NCBI GenBank assembly: GCA_963921825.1
Contig: OY997591.1
Coordinates: 49,869,825 to 49,933,824 of the forward strand
Length of the DNA: 64,000 nt
Source: Erodium maritimum
Lineage: Eukaryota; Streptophyta; Magnoliopsida; Geraniales; Geraniaceae
Direction: 5' to 3'
The first letter of the stretch is position 1. The number at the start of each line of letters is the position of its first letter. Both the position numbers and the translations under genes were made by a program. Under the pieces are notes generated by a model. That model saw nothing but the letters and a program-made list of their open reading frames with translations. It was not told the origin of the DNA and did no database searches. Shown piece by piece: positions 11,732 through 22,000 of the stretch.

Positions 11732-14716
11732 CATACCTTGTGTTTTATTTGTTTGCATTTAATCACATTAACATGCTTCTTTTTATCGTATTCAGAGGAT
11801 TGCATAAAGGTTTCGATTAGCGGGGAATAAGGTTGCAAAAGGTTTTTTGGAATGGCATCAGTTGTTGGTTGAAGGGCATATCGCCGATCCCAATACCGAG
11901 TGTTTCAAGACAATGTCAACCCTGTTTGATGGTTTGAATGAGAAAAAAACTCCCGAAGATGCCATGCCTGACACACAAAGTGTGTTGCTGTCACAAGACT
12001 CGTGGTTTAATCTACCCGGGGTTATCGAGACCATTGAGAAATTGATTGAAGCGGCAACACGCGTTGGGGAAGGGTACAAAGGAGGAGAGAAGCCACCTGC
12101 TCGTGTCGTTACTCCACCAACGTTCAGACTTCTTTCACCATCCCAAAAATCGCCTGCGAATGTTCTTTCACCATGCCCTGTTGGATCCACTATATTGGCA
12201 AGCCCTGAATGCGATAATGTGGTTTGGAAATTGTTTGGAAGTAATGATGGAGCCCTTGTGGATAATATGGTTGCAGAACAAACTGAGCCAGAAAAGAATA
12301 ACAGTGTTGGCTATGAGTTCGACGCTATTTATGTTGCTTATGGTATTGGGAAGGAAGCTTGTTACATGGTTGTTGATAATCCAATCGCGGAATGTGAAGC
12401 TCCCGATGTTGTTAACAAAGATGATTGTTGGGCTCTTGTAGTGGAATCAGACCCACTTACTATAAAAGGCAGTCAAGGAAATGTCAACGGGTCTGCGTTT
12501 GTCAATGACTTTTGTCAGACACTTTAAGAGCAACCCGAGCCACTCAATATAATTGTTGTCGAAAAAAATGTCAACAATGATCCACCTGTTAATCAAGCTT
12601 GCAAGACTCAACCCCCGCCACTTGTTACTGCACGGGTTGACCAAAATATCAATTGTGCTATTGGTGGGAAAGAGGTCCCTGAGGCAGTTGACCAGAATCC
12701 TGAACTTGCAATGGCAAGATTTCGTGAATCCATAGTCCAACGCCCTGCTGGCATACCTCTTTCTGATAAAAAAGGGCATGTGCATCCTCCTAAGAAGTCG
12801 ACTGATGGTGTTGGTCATGTGGAGTCTGGCTCAGTTATTAACGCACCGAAGAAGAGAGGTCCCGCTCGTGCACCCGGTAAGAAAGGCCCCGCTGCTGTCC
12901 CCGAGAAGAAATTACCCCGCACTGTTGCAGCAAAAAAAGCTCAATGTGCTGTTAAGAAAAATCCCGCTATTGTTAAGAAATGTGCTGCAAGTAGCGATAG
13001 TTTTACGTCAATTGGGCGTAGCAAAGCATCTTTATTAACGGAAACCCCATTCAAACAACCTCCACCTCGTTTGATTGCACCGTCTAAATTTTTGTGTTCT
13101 CCGTATGTTGATCGTCAAACAGATTATTGGTCCGATCTTCTGGAGGTTGAGGATTGTGTTGCTGATTGGGTGCTGAATATAAACAAAAAGGAGGATTGGT
13201 AAGTAAAATATGTTTTTCCCCTCATTTTGTTTTTATATTTTATTTTTGCAAATACAGTGAATAGGCTTTTCTCTCTGTGAATGCAGGGATTTTATGTTTG
13301 AGTGCTCTGAAAATTGTATTACCAAGGGGGGCTTTAATTCTTTCAAAAAGGATGCATGGATTGAAGTGGAAACCATTAATGGGTGGTGTCACTATCTGAA
13401 TCATCTGGAAACTATCAAGAGTAATTCATCACCTAACCGGTTCTTCTTTTCAGCTTCTCTTAGTGTAAGCATAGTTTGCGCATTTTTTTGGTTGATTGCG
13501 TTTATAGTTTGAATTACTTTATTGTGTTTTATTATTTATATGTTTATTTTGTAGGCTTCGATTGCTGAACATAAAAAAAGATGTAGCTTTTGACGAAATT
13601 TTCAAGATTGAAACTAAGGAGTTCCCTTCTTTTTCATGGAAGAAGTTGGACTTGGTAAGTATAATACATGGTTGGTTTTAGAATATTCAATATGTTGGTT
13701 GCGGTTAAGGTTTGTATGTTTTGCGTCTATACGCACCCTTGCTTGAGAAATAACGTTTACCTGTTTGAGACACGCAATATCTGGTTTGAGGTTATGGATT
13801 TTCTTGTTTGCGAATATACTCTATCAAGTTTGCGGATAATGAATACATGTTTTGCGAATATGCGCACCCTGGTTTGAGAAACAGTTTTCCCTGGGTTGCT
13901 GATTATGAATATGTAGTTTGCTGATAGTGAATATGTGTTTTGCTGATATAGTAGTGAATGGTTGTATTATATAAACCAATTTATCCATTATATTAATATG
14001 CTGATGGATTTTATATATTTTCTACAGGTTTTCATAGTTGTTTTTAAGAGCAATCACTACACACTCTTATGCATCGACATGAAGAACGGAAATTCAGATA
14101 TTATTGACAATGTGAAAGGAACGGTTGATGACGATATTCGTTATGAAAAAATTCACTATACATTGGTACGTATTCTTTTCTCATTGAGTATGTGTTTGAT
14201 TACTGTCTATCTATTCATTTCTGTTTTTATTTATTTTTCTTTGGTGTTTTTGTGTTGCGTAGAGGTCTAAAATTTGCAAGGTCATATCAAAAACTGATAA
14301 AGCTCTAGCTCAGAAAATTTTCAAAGGTAAGATTGATCGGTTCCATGTACCACGGGAATCTAACGACAATCATATGGATTGTGGGGTGTATGCTATGTGG
14401 CACATGGAATCGTATCTTGGCAATGGGAATTGGGCAGGAGAATTGGCCGTTAATGATGTAAGTTAAACCAACAATTATTTCTTTGTCAGTATATAGCATT
14501 GAGTATAGATTCGATCTTTAAATTTTGATTTTGTAGGCAGCAGAAATCGAATTATTGAGGAAAAGATTCCTCTTTAAGTTGGTCACATTTGAGAAGAACA
14601 GCCTGTGGCTAGGAATTGAGGAGAATATCAAAGATTATTTCAAAAAGAAGAAGACCACATTCAAATTTAGTGTCAAGTATAAAGTCTTATTACCATGCGA
14701 ACGTCATAAAGCTTAG
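11732..14716 (+). pseudogene. Ulp1-like (C48) cysteine protease gene of a transposon
   Basis: The exon model is: from within 11,732-11,847 to 13,198; 13,287-13,464; 13,555-13,654; 14,028-14,165; 14,263-14,457; 14,537-14,716. All introns are GT-AG. The last three exons hold the peptidase fold: SNHYTLLCIDMKN supplies the catalytic His (codon 14,055-14,057), IIDNV the Asp and NHMDCGVYAMWHME the nucleophile Cys. Exon 1 encodes a Lys/Pro-rich linker (PKKRGPARAPGKKGP). There are two lesions: TAA at 12,525-12,527, and one extra A in the A-run near 13,573 that breaks exon 3. The 5' start is lost at the gypsy LTR. Such Ulp1-like genes are known as passengers of plant Mutator-like elements. Host SUMO-protease function is unlikely. 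Confidence 0.8.
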
Positions 14717-15600
14717 TGAATTACTCTTTTTGATTACTGGTGTTTGTTTTCAGAAACGACAATTTTTTTGTTTGAGAATTTATGATATATTGTTTGAGAA
14801 TAATCTGTGTACTATTTTGAGAATTTATAAGATCTTTTGTTTGTGAATATGCTGTATTTTAGGATAAACAAGTTGTTGGTTGAGGTTATGTGATTTCTGT
14901 TTTGCGAATATATAGTGTCTAGTTTGCGGGTACTATTTTTCTGTTTTGCGAAGAGGCAATCCTTGGTTTGCGAAACTGGGGGTTCCTCTGTTGGTTGAGG
15001 TTATGTCTTTTCTGTTTTGCGAATGTATAGTGTCTAGTTTGCGTGTACTATTTTCTGTTTTGCGGATAGTCAATCCTTGGTTTGAGAAACTGGTTTCCTT
15101 GTTGTTTGAGGTCATGTGTTTACTGTTTTGCGAATATATAATGTCTAGTTTGCGGAACTATTTTTCTGTTTTGCGAATAGTCAATCCTTAGTTTGAGAAA
15201 CTGGGTTTCCTTGTTTCAGATTATGCAATATGTTGGTTGAGTTTCAGTATTGCATGTTCTGCAGATATACGTAACGTGGTTTGCGGAATAACGTTTACAT
15301 ATTTGAGATATGCAATGTTTGGGGTTGAGGTTTTGGATTGTCTTGTACGAAAAATACACTGTAGTTCTGTTTGATTTTACCAATGATAAGATATGCCTTA
15401 ATATGTTAGTAACTTCAGTAATTTTTGTTTTGAGAATAATCATGTCTTTGTTAACGAATATAACCATACGTGTTTGAGAATACAGAACATGTAGTTTGCG
15501 AATTAAATATAGGTGACTATCACAGTGAAAAGCAGATATTAGTCATACATTCACTGAGAAACCAAGTTTTCAAAAGACAACACAAAAACATCAAATAGGG
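14717..15600. repeat. Noncoding DNA packed with TTTGCG/TTTGAG motifs
   Basis: No gene. The plus strand carries many copies of gtttgcgaata, gtttgcggata and gtttgagaa. Three tandem ~110-bp units begin at about 14,874, 14,990 and 15,099, each starting gttggttgaggttatg or similar and each with four or five motif copies. The same motifs occur in the introns of the Ulp1-like gene and in the DNA to the right, which ties these segments into one element. Confidence 0.85.
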
Positions 15601-15625
15601 AAAATATAACTACATCCTTCATGGG

Positions 15626-15852
15626 TCGGATGTGCCCTAGTCCAATTCTACCTCAATGGTTTTGAAGAAGTCCTGAATCTTGCAGTTCATTGGCAAGGCT
15701 TACAACCTTCTATTGCATCAGCAAAAAGTGGATCTGGCATAGTGCCAATCTTATTTTGCGATACTGCATTACCATCTTCTCTCTCTTACTTTCCATAGCT
15801 TCTGCAGTGCAAATGTTTCCTTCCCCTCTGGTGCGTTTCCTGTTTGGGGCAA
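15626..15852 (-). pseudogene. Degenerate copy of the small coiled-coil ORF
   Basis: The left copy of a tandem duplication whose better-preserved partner is at 16,817-17,164. Flanking DNA matches for about 670 bp, including a TATA-like CTATAAATA on the minus strand (15,944-15,952). The start codon position has changed (ATG to ATT), the stop position has changed too, and a stretch in the middle is missing, so no protein is expected. Confidence 0.7.
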
Positions 15853-16209
15853 TCGCTTTTGCAGACTGGTGGTTTGAAGTTATTTGAGAAGAGAATTTGA
15901 AATTGAAAGAGAGTTGTAGGGTTCAGGGGTATAGGGGTGGGGGTATTTATAGTTGAATTCTTGCGGTGGCATTATCATTATTATGTTTAAAGTAGAGTTC
16001 TAATTATAGACAGATTAGTTAACTAATAATGATTTCGCAAAACATATACCTTATTTTCGCAATCCGTAACTCATAATTCTCAAACTAAATGCTGATTTAC
16101 GTGTATCGGTATGTGATATTATAAGATATTGTAGAGGACACGTGTCAATTGTTACGAAAATCAGACGTATCATGTAATCATTACTAAAATCCCCCTCGAA
16201 TGCACGAAG

Positions 16210-16700
16210 ATCTTATCGCATTTAATGCGTTGGTAAGTCTTTTCACCGCCGTTTAGTTTAGTTTAAAATAATATAGAGCTTTTTCAATTAAGTCATGTCA
16301 CCATATAGAAAGCACTATAGTAGCGTTGAGGAAGAGGTAACTTCAAAGAGAAGAAGGCTGATTTCGCATGGTGATGAAGAGGATTGCCCTAATATTGTTA
16401 ATTTATTTCTCTTTAATTGGTGTTTGCGGATACGGACTTGTAGTTTGCGGATACAGAGATCTTGGTTTGCTAATATTGTTAATTTATTCCTCTGTACTTG
16501 TTGTTTGCGGATACTGTTATTATGTCTCGCGAATTTAATTATGGACTGTAGTTTGCGGATATGCAGTAGTTGTGTGTAAACATGTTAGCATTTCAGTAAT
16601 TTTTCTTTTGCGAACAATCATGTTCTCTTTTACGAAATTAACAATACGTCTTCGAGAATACAGAACATGTCTTTTGCGAATTTAATATAGATTACTTTAA
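16210..16700. other. Motif-rich spacer between the two duplicates
   Basis: Contains at least four copies of gtttgcggata (16,420-16,565) and further variants to 16,680. The open frame at 16,295-16,579 is made largely of these repeats and is not supported as a gene. Confidence 0.6.
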
Positions 16701-16816
16701 CAGTAGAATATGTAGATACTAATCATCCATTCATTGATAAAACAAGTGTTCAAAAGACAAAACAAAAACATCAAAAGACGATTGACATGATAATAGTGAA
16801 AATATAACTACATCCT

Positions 16817-17164
16817 TCATGGGTCAGATGTGCCTTCGTCCTCTACTATCGATATGCTTTTGAAGAAGTCCTGAATCCCTTTCAGTGTCGTCATCATCTT
16901 GTCTCTATCTTCCTTAAGCTCTGCAGTCCCGTTCCTCATGTCAAGAACTTCAAGTTCATGGGTAAGGTTTATCACCTTCTCCTCCATCAGAAAAAAGTGG
17001 CATTGGATTAGTGCCAACTTTACTTTGCGAATCTCCATTGTCGTTTCCATAGCGGCTTGCTCCATCTCACGCATCTTCTTACAACGTTCTTCTATGGTAC
17101 GTTCCATAGCTTCTTCGGTGCAAACGTTACCTTTAACTCTGATGCGTTTCCTATTGGAGGTCAT
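16817..17164 (-). CDS. Small coiled-coil protein of the nested element
   Basis: A 115-aa product I do not recognise. It begins MTSNRKRIRVKGNVCTEEAM, with a basic N-terminus, then a long charged helical stretch with heptad-like Leu/Ile/Met spacing (about residues 20-95) and an acidic tail. There are no enzymatic motifs and no membrane segment. The ATG at 17,164 is supported by a TATA-like CTATAAATA at 17,256-17,264 on the same strand, about 90 bp upstream. A second copy lies to the left and a possible relative at 24,097-24,423. Repetition within one element suggests an element-encoded accessory or DNA-binding factor. This is inference. Confidence 0.5.
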   Translation of the reverse strand: MTSNRKRIRVKGNVCTEEAMERTIEERCKKMREMEQAAMETTMEIRKVKLALIQCHFFLMEEKVINLTHELEVLDMRNGTAELKEDRDKMMTTLKGIQDFFKSISIVEDEGTSDP

Positions 17165-17264
17165 CTCTTTTGCAGATCTGGTGGTTTGAAGTTATTAGAG
17201 AAGAGGTTTTGAAATTGAAGGAGAGTTCTAGGGTTAAGTATTATAAGGGTGTGAGTATTTATAG

Positions 17265-18108
17265 TTGAAATCTTGCGGTGGTATTATCGTTATTTTGTTT
17301 AAAGTAGAGTTCTAATTATATATAGATTAGTTAACTGATAAGGATTCCGCAAAACATATATCTTATTTTCGCAATCCATAACTCATAATTCTCAAATTAA
17401 ATGCTGATTTACGTGTATCGACATGTGATACGATAAGATCTTGTAGAGGACACGTGTCAAACGTTACCCAAAATCAGACGGTTAAGTTTTCACGGTTATT
17501 TTTCATCATCACTAAAATCCCCCATTTTCGTCTATATGATCTAATAATTCAGAAGAGATGTGAGTGTGAATAATTTTTTATCGATGATAGAAGGGGTATA
17601 TTTATAGGGGTATTGATTTAGAGTATTTGATGGACACGTGCCAAGCACGCACGTAATGTGATGAAAACACATTTTTGCAAACAGAATGTCCATTATTCGC
17701 AAAACATCATTCTCATTTCCGCAAACTGGTAAACCATTTACGTAAAACAGACATATTATTTCCGCAAACTAGAATTTTGTATTTTCAGAATATTAATTTC
17801 CGAAATTCAACAGGTTAGAACACGTGTCAAGCATGCAGTAAAAAGTAAGGTAATAATGATTCTAATTTTTTATCTGAATACACGCAACCGTCGTTTCATT
17901 TTTGATTTGACTACAACCGCTCTTTCATTTCGCCCTTTCATTTCAATATCTTCTGTTATCATTACAAAAATCTCTTCGCGCCAAACGAAAAGCTTCCCAA
18001 ATTAATGTCGTCGTTAAATTTCCCAAAATTTTCTGATACCCTTTTGATATCTTTATATTTAAGCACAAATAAACTATTTTCTTATCATCCCTATCGTATT
18101 AGGTAGCC
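17265..18108. other. Noncoding DNA between two element genes
   Basis: No gene. It has motif copies in the reverse orientation (ttccgcaaaac, tttcgcaatcc, tttccgcaaactgg) to about 17,790. A TATA-like tttatatttaa near 18,051 lies about 55 bp before the acidic ORF. Confidence 0.6.
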
Positions 18109-18693
18109 ATGTCATCATCTCCCAAGTCTCCATCTATTTTGTATTCTAACAGTGATGGAGACAAATGACAATCTTTCGAATGCAAGTCTCCACCATCACA
18201 AATATTCAGTAGTGATGACGACGACGACTTCTGTTCAATGAGGCGCAGGCTGAATCCTTCCTCCTCTGATGATGATCTCATCAATGAGTACGACATTCAT
18301 CAACCGGGGGATCCTGATTATGAATCACCGCCGGATGAAGATGAAGATGAAGAGGACAATGAGGAAGAAGATGAAGAAGAAGAGGAGAATGAGGAAGAAG
18401 ATGAAGAGGAGAATGAGGAGGAAGGAGATGCAGAATTTGAACCAGAAAGAGAATAACCTCCAACCGCACCTGCTTCCGCACTTGCTCCCGTAGAGGATGA
18501 TGAAGAAGGCAGTTGTTATGTTGATGAAGATTGGCTGGATGATGATGAAGAAGTCCATGCAGAGGATGATGAAGAAGAGCAAGAGGGAGAAGAGGAAGAC
18601 GAAGACAACATAGACCCATATGGGGAGGATCCTGAGGAAGGAGTTGTTGAAGATGAAGAAGATTTTTGGGATGATGATGATGATGATGATGAT
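18109..18693 (+). pseudogene. Acidic Asp/Glu-rich ORF, two stops, split by copia
   Basis: A single frame from ATG 18109 (MSSSPKSPSIFYSNSDGDK) runs through a Ser/Asp part, a long Glu/Asp block (about 18,330-18,440) and a C-terminal acidic part ending in a GAT run. TGA near 18,166 and TAA at 18,454-18,456 interrupt it. The copia LTR inserted in the final GAT codons. Beyond the element the same frame resumes at 23,733 and stops four codons later. Function is unknown. Low-complexity acidic tails occur in chromatin proteins and also arise by triplet expansion. Confidence 0.55.
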
Positions 18694-18818
18694 TGATAGA
18701 TATATTTGATATGTTCATTTTGTAATTCAAATGTATCTAATCCTATACTGGATAACATATTTACATGTATTTAACACATTGACGTTAATGAGAAAAGGCA
18801 AGGAATCATATTCCAACA
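18694..18818 (+). repeat. Copia 5' LTR (125 bp)
   Basis: Starts tgatagatatatttg and ends ttccaaca. It contains an AT-rich TATA-like stretch. The boundary is fixed by the matching 3' LTR, the target-site duplication on the left and the primer-binding site on the right. Confidence 0.97.
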
Positions 18819-18830
18819 TGGTATCAGAGC
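18819..18830 (+). promoter_or_regulatory. Copia primer-binding site
   Basis: tggtatcagagc lies directly after the LTR with no spacer. It is the complement of the initiator Met-tRNA 3' end, used to prime minus-strand DNA synthesis. Confidence 0.95.
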
Positions 18831-19087
18831 CTAACGATCTCTAAACCTATTCCATTCTATTTTCTTCCGCCGCGCATACACAGTTGTGAATTGATTCGCG
18901 CATACCAATCTATCCTTTTGATTCCTATTCTGTTGCAATCACTTACCAATCTATCCCTTTTGTTTCCTATTCTATTCCAATCACAATTCCTTTTACAGAT
19001 TAGAATCGCGTCTCCTTCTTCTGCAATCGCGTACTGCTGCGTCTCTGTTCCAGAGCTCCCTTGCTGCTGCGTTTTCTGCTCGCTGCC

Positions 19088-22000
19088 ATGGCTGATCACA
19101 AGCTTCATCCTGCCCTGCTCGTTCACAACATCAAGGCTGCTGTTCCGGTGACGTTGGAGATGGAGAAGGGTCACTACACCACCTGGTCGGAGCTTTTTAA
19201 GATCCACTGTAGAGTATATGATGTCCTTCATCATATACTGCCGGACTCCGTCACCGTGGACGTCGATCCGGCTGCTGCTGAAGGAACGCCGGTGCTCGCT
19301 GCCACGGCAGATCCCGTCCTTGCTGCTGGGTCAGATGCCGAGGACGTCTCCGAGGTCGTCTCCGACTCCAAAGCTTCTGATTCCAGCGTCAAGTCCACTG
19401 CACCAGCAGCTGCTCCAGCCTCGTCCAGCACCGCGCCGGTTGTATCTCCGGCAGCTGCTTCCCCATTCCCGGCAGCAGGCTCACCGGGCACTGCTTTGTG
19501 GCGTCGTCTTGACGCTGCAGTCCTGCAATGGATATACGGTACCATCTCTACTGATTTACTTCAAACTATCATCGAACCAGACACGACTGCTGCTCGTGCT
19601 TGGCATGCATTGAGCAATATATTTCAAGATAACAAGCACTCCCGTGCTGTGTATCTTGAACAACAATTTGCGTCAACTCGGTTAGAGAATTTTACTTCTG
19701 TTTCTGCTTACTGTCAAGAACTTAAGAACTTGTCAGACCAACTATCCAATGTTGGGGCCTCTGTTTCGAACAGTAGGCTCGTTCTCCAACTTGTGACAGG
19801 CCTTTCAGATGCTTATGATAACATTGCTACTATGTTACAGCAATGTCATCCTTTACCTTCGTTCTATGAGGCCAGATCCCGTTTGATTATGGAGGAAACT
19901 CGCAAGCAGAAACAGGCCACTGCCAGTGCCCTATCCTCTACTACAGCTCTTGCAGTTCATCATTCTGATGATTCGAGTTCCAAATTGCATGTTGAACATG
20001 GAACTCGTGGTGCTGATAATGGAGTACGGGGTGCCAAGAACCGTCGAGGACGTGGCCGATCGAACAACAGGGGCGGCCGGACTCATGCTCCGAACTACCA
20101 GAATCGACCAAGTCAGGCTCCTCCTACTCCATGGTCCCAGTGGCAGCAGCCACCTCCATACTGGAATGGTCATGCATGGACCGGTCCACCTTGCCCGTAT
20201 CCATCACTGCCATGGTCCGGCCCTTCTCATCCTCGTCCAGCATCTAGGCACCATTCAGGACCGCCTCAGCAGACCGGTATTCTGGGTCAGCATCCGCAGG
20301 CTCACTCCACATCCACCATGCCTACGGATATTGACCGGGCTATGCATACGATGACTCTTCAGCAACCGGATCCCAATTGGTACATGGACACGGGGGCTAC
20401 CTGTCATATGACTGCCAACTCAGGTAGTCTCGACTCTTATTTTAATTCTGGTTCAACTCGTCAGGTTATTGTTGGTGATGGGACACATATTCCCATTACC
20501 GGTTATGGTCATACCTCTTTATTACCTAATCATCCTGCTTTACGCCTGAACAATGTCATACATGCCCCCAAGCTTATTAAAAACCTTGTATCTGTTCGCC
20601 GATTTGTCACTGATAATAATGCTACTATAGAATTTGATCCTCTTGGTTTTTCTGTGAAGGATATTTGGACGGGCACTCAGGTTTTGAGATGTAACAGTTC
20701 TAGTGAGCTTTATCCAGTCACTTCGTCCGTGTCTCTTGGTTCTCCCTCAGCTTTCACTGCTTTGTCTCCTCAGATTTGGCATTCCCGTTTGGGTCATCCT
20801 GGTGATCCGGTCTTCTCTTCTCTTCGTAGTCAAAATTTGATACCTTGTTCATCAAACAATAAACTGCCTGTTTGTCATTCTTGTGTTTTTGGCAAACATA
20901 TTAAGTTGCCTTTTGTTTCTTCATTAAACAATACTCATGCACCATTTGATATTATTCATGCTGATTTATGGACTACTCCTGTGTTAAGTACTGCTGGTCA
21001 CCGTTATTACTTGTTGCTTCTTGATGATTATACCAATTTTTTGTGGACTTTTCCTTTGGGTGCAAAATCGCAAGTCTTTTCAATATTTACTATGTTCATT
21101 GCTTACGTTCGCACTCAATTCAATTGTTCAATAAAAAGTTTTCAATGTGATAACGGAAAAGAATTTGATAACTCATCATTTCATCAGTTTTGTGTTACAA
21201 CAGGAATGGTTTTTCGATTTTCATGTCCTAATACATCCTCTCAAAATGGTCGTGCAGAACGTAAAATACGTACTGTTAATAATATGATTCGTACTTTGCT
21301 GTTTCATGCACATCTTCCTTCATCTTTTTGGCATCATGCCCTGCACATGTCCACCTACCTTCACAATGTTCTTCCTTTAAAATTACTGAATTTTTCCTCT
21401 CCAACTCAACTACTTTTTCATCGTACCCCCTCTTATCATCATCTCCGAACATTTGGTTGTCTCTGTTTCCCACTACTTCCCTCTACTACAATTCATAAGT
21501 TACAGTCTCGATCACGACCTTGTGTTTTTCTGGGTTACCCTTCTCAGCATAGAGGATACAAATGTTTTGATATTGCTAATAACAAAATCATAATATGTAG
21601 GCATGTTGTCTTTGATGAATCGGCTTTTCCCTATTCTTCGATTTCTAACCATAATCCTGCAGAATACTCCTTTTTGGATGATCATTCGCCTTCCCTGCAG
21701 CTCCACTATCAACTCGATCATTCACACCCTGCAGCTCCCAGCCCCGGTTCATCCTTCACCCCGGCCAGCCCATCTGTGTCTTCGTCTACCCAGTCCAGAC
21801 GACCGGTCTCATCCACACCTACTGGGCCCACCAGTCCCCGTCGGTCCGACCAGCTCGTGAGCCCAACATCCATCTCACCCAGCCGACCCAACTTGGTCCC
21901 CTCGGATCCGCCGTTGCCTACAACTCCACATCCCTCACCAGCCCAGATCAATCCCCGTCCACCACCACAGGTTCATCCTATGACCACCAGAAGCCGGACT

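Noticed and set aside
11847-14716. Ulp1-like gene as a host SUMO protease
   Set aside because: It has a stop and a frameshift, sits inside motif-rich repetitive DNA and is flanked by transposon ORFs.
16295-16579. 94-aa ORF between the duplicated coiled-coil genes
   Set aside because: Consists mostly of repeated gtttgcggata words translated in frame. No conserved domain.
18281-18758. His-rich and Ser-rich ORFs antisense to the acidic ORF
   Set aside because: Complement of GAA/GAT-rich codons. The plus frame has a plausible start, a TATA-like box and a continuation beyond the copia.
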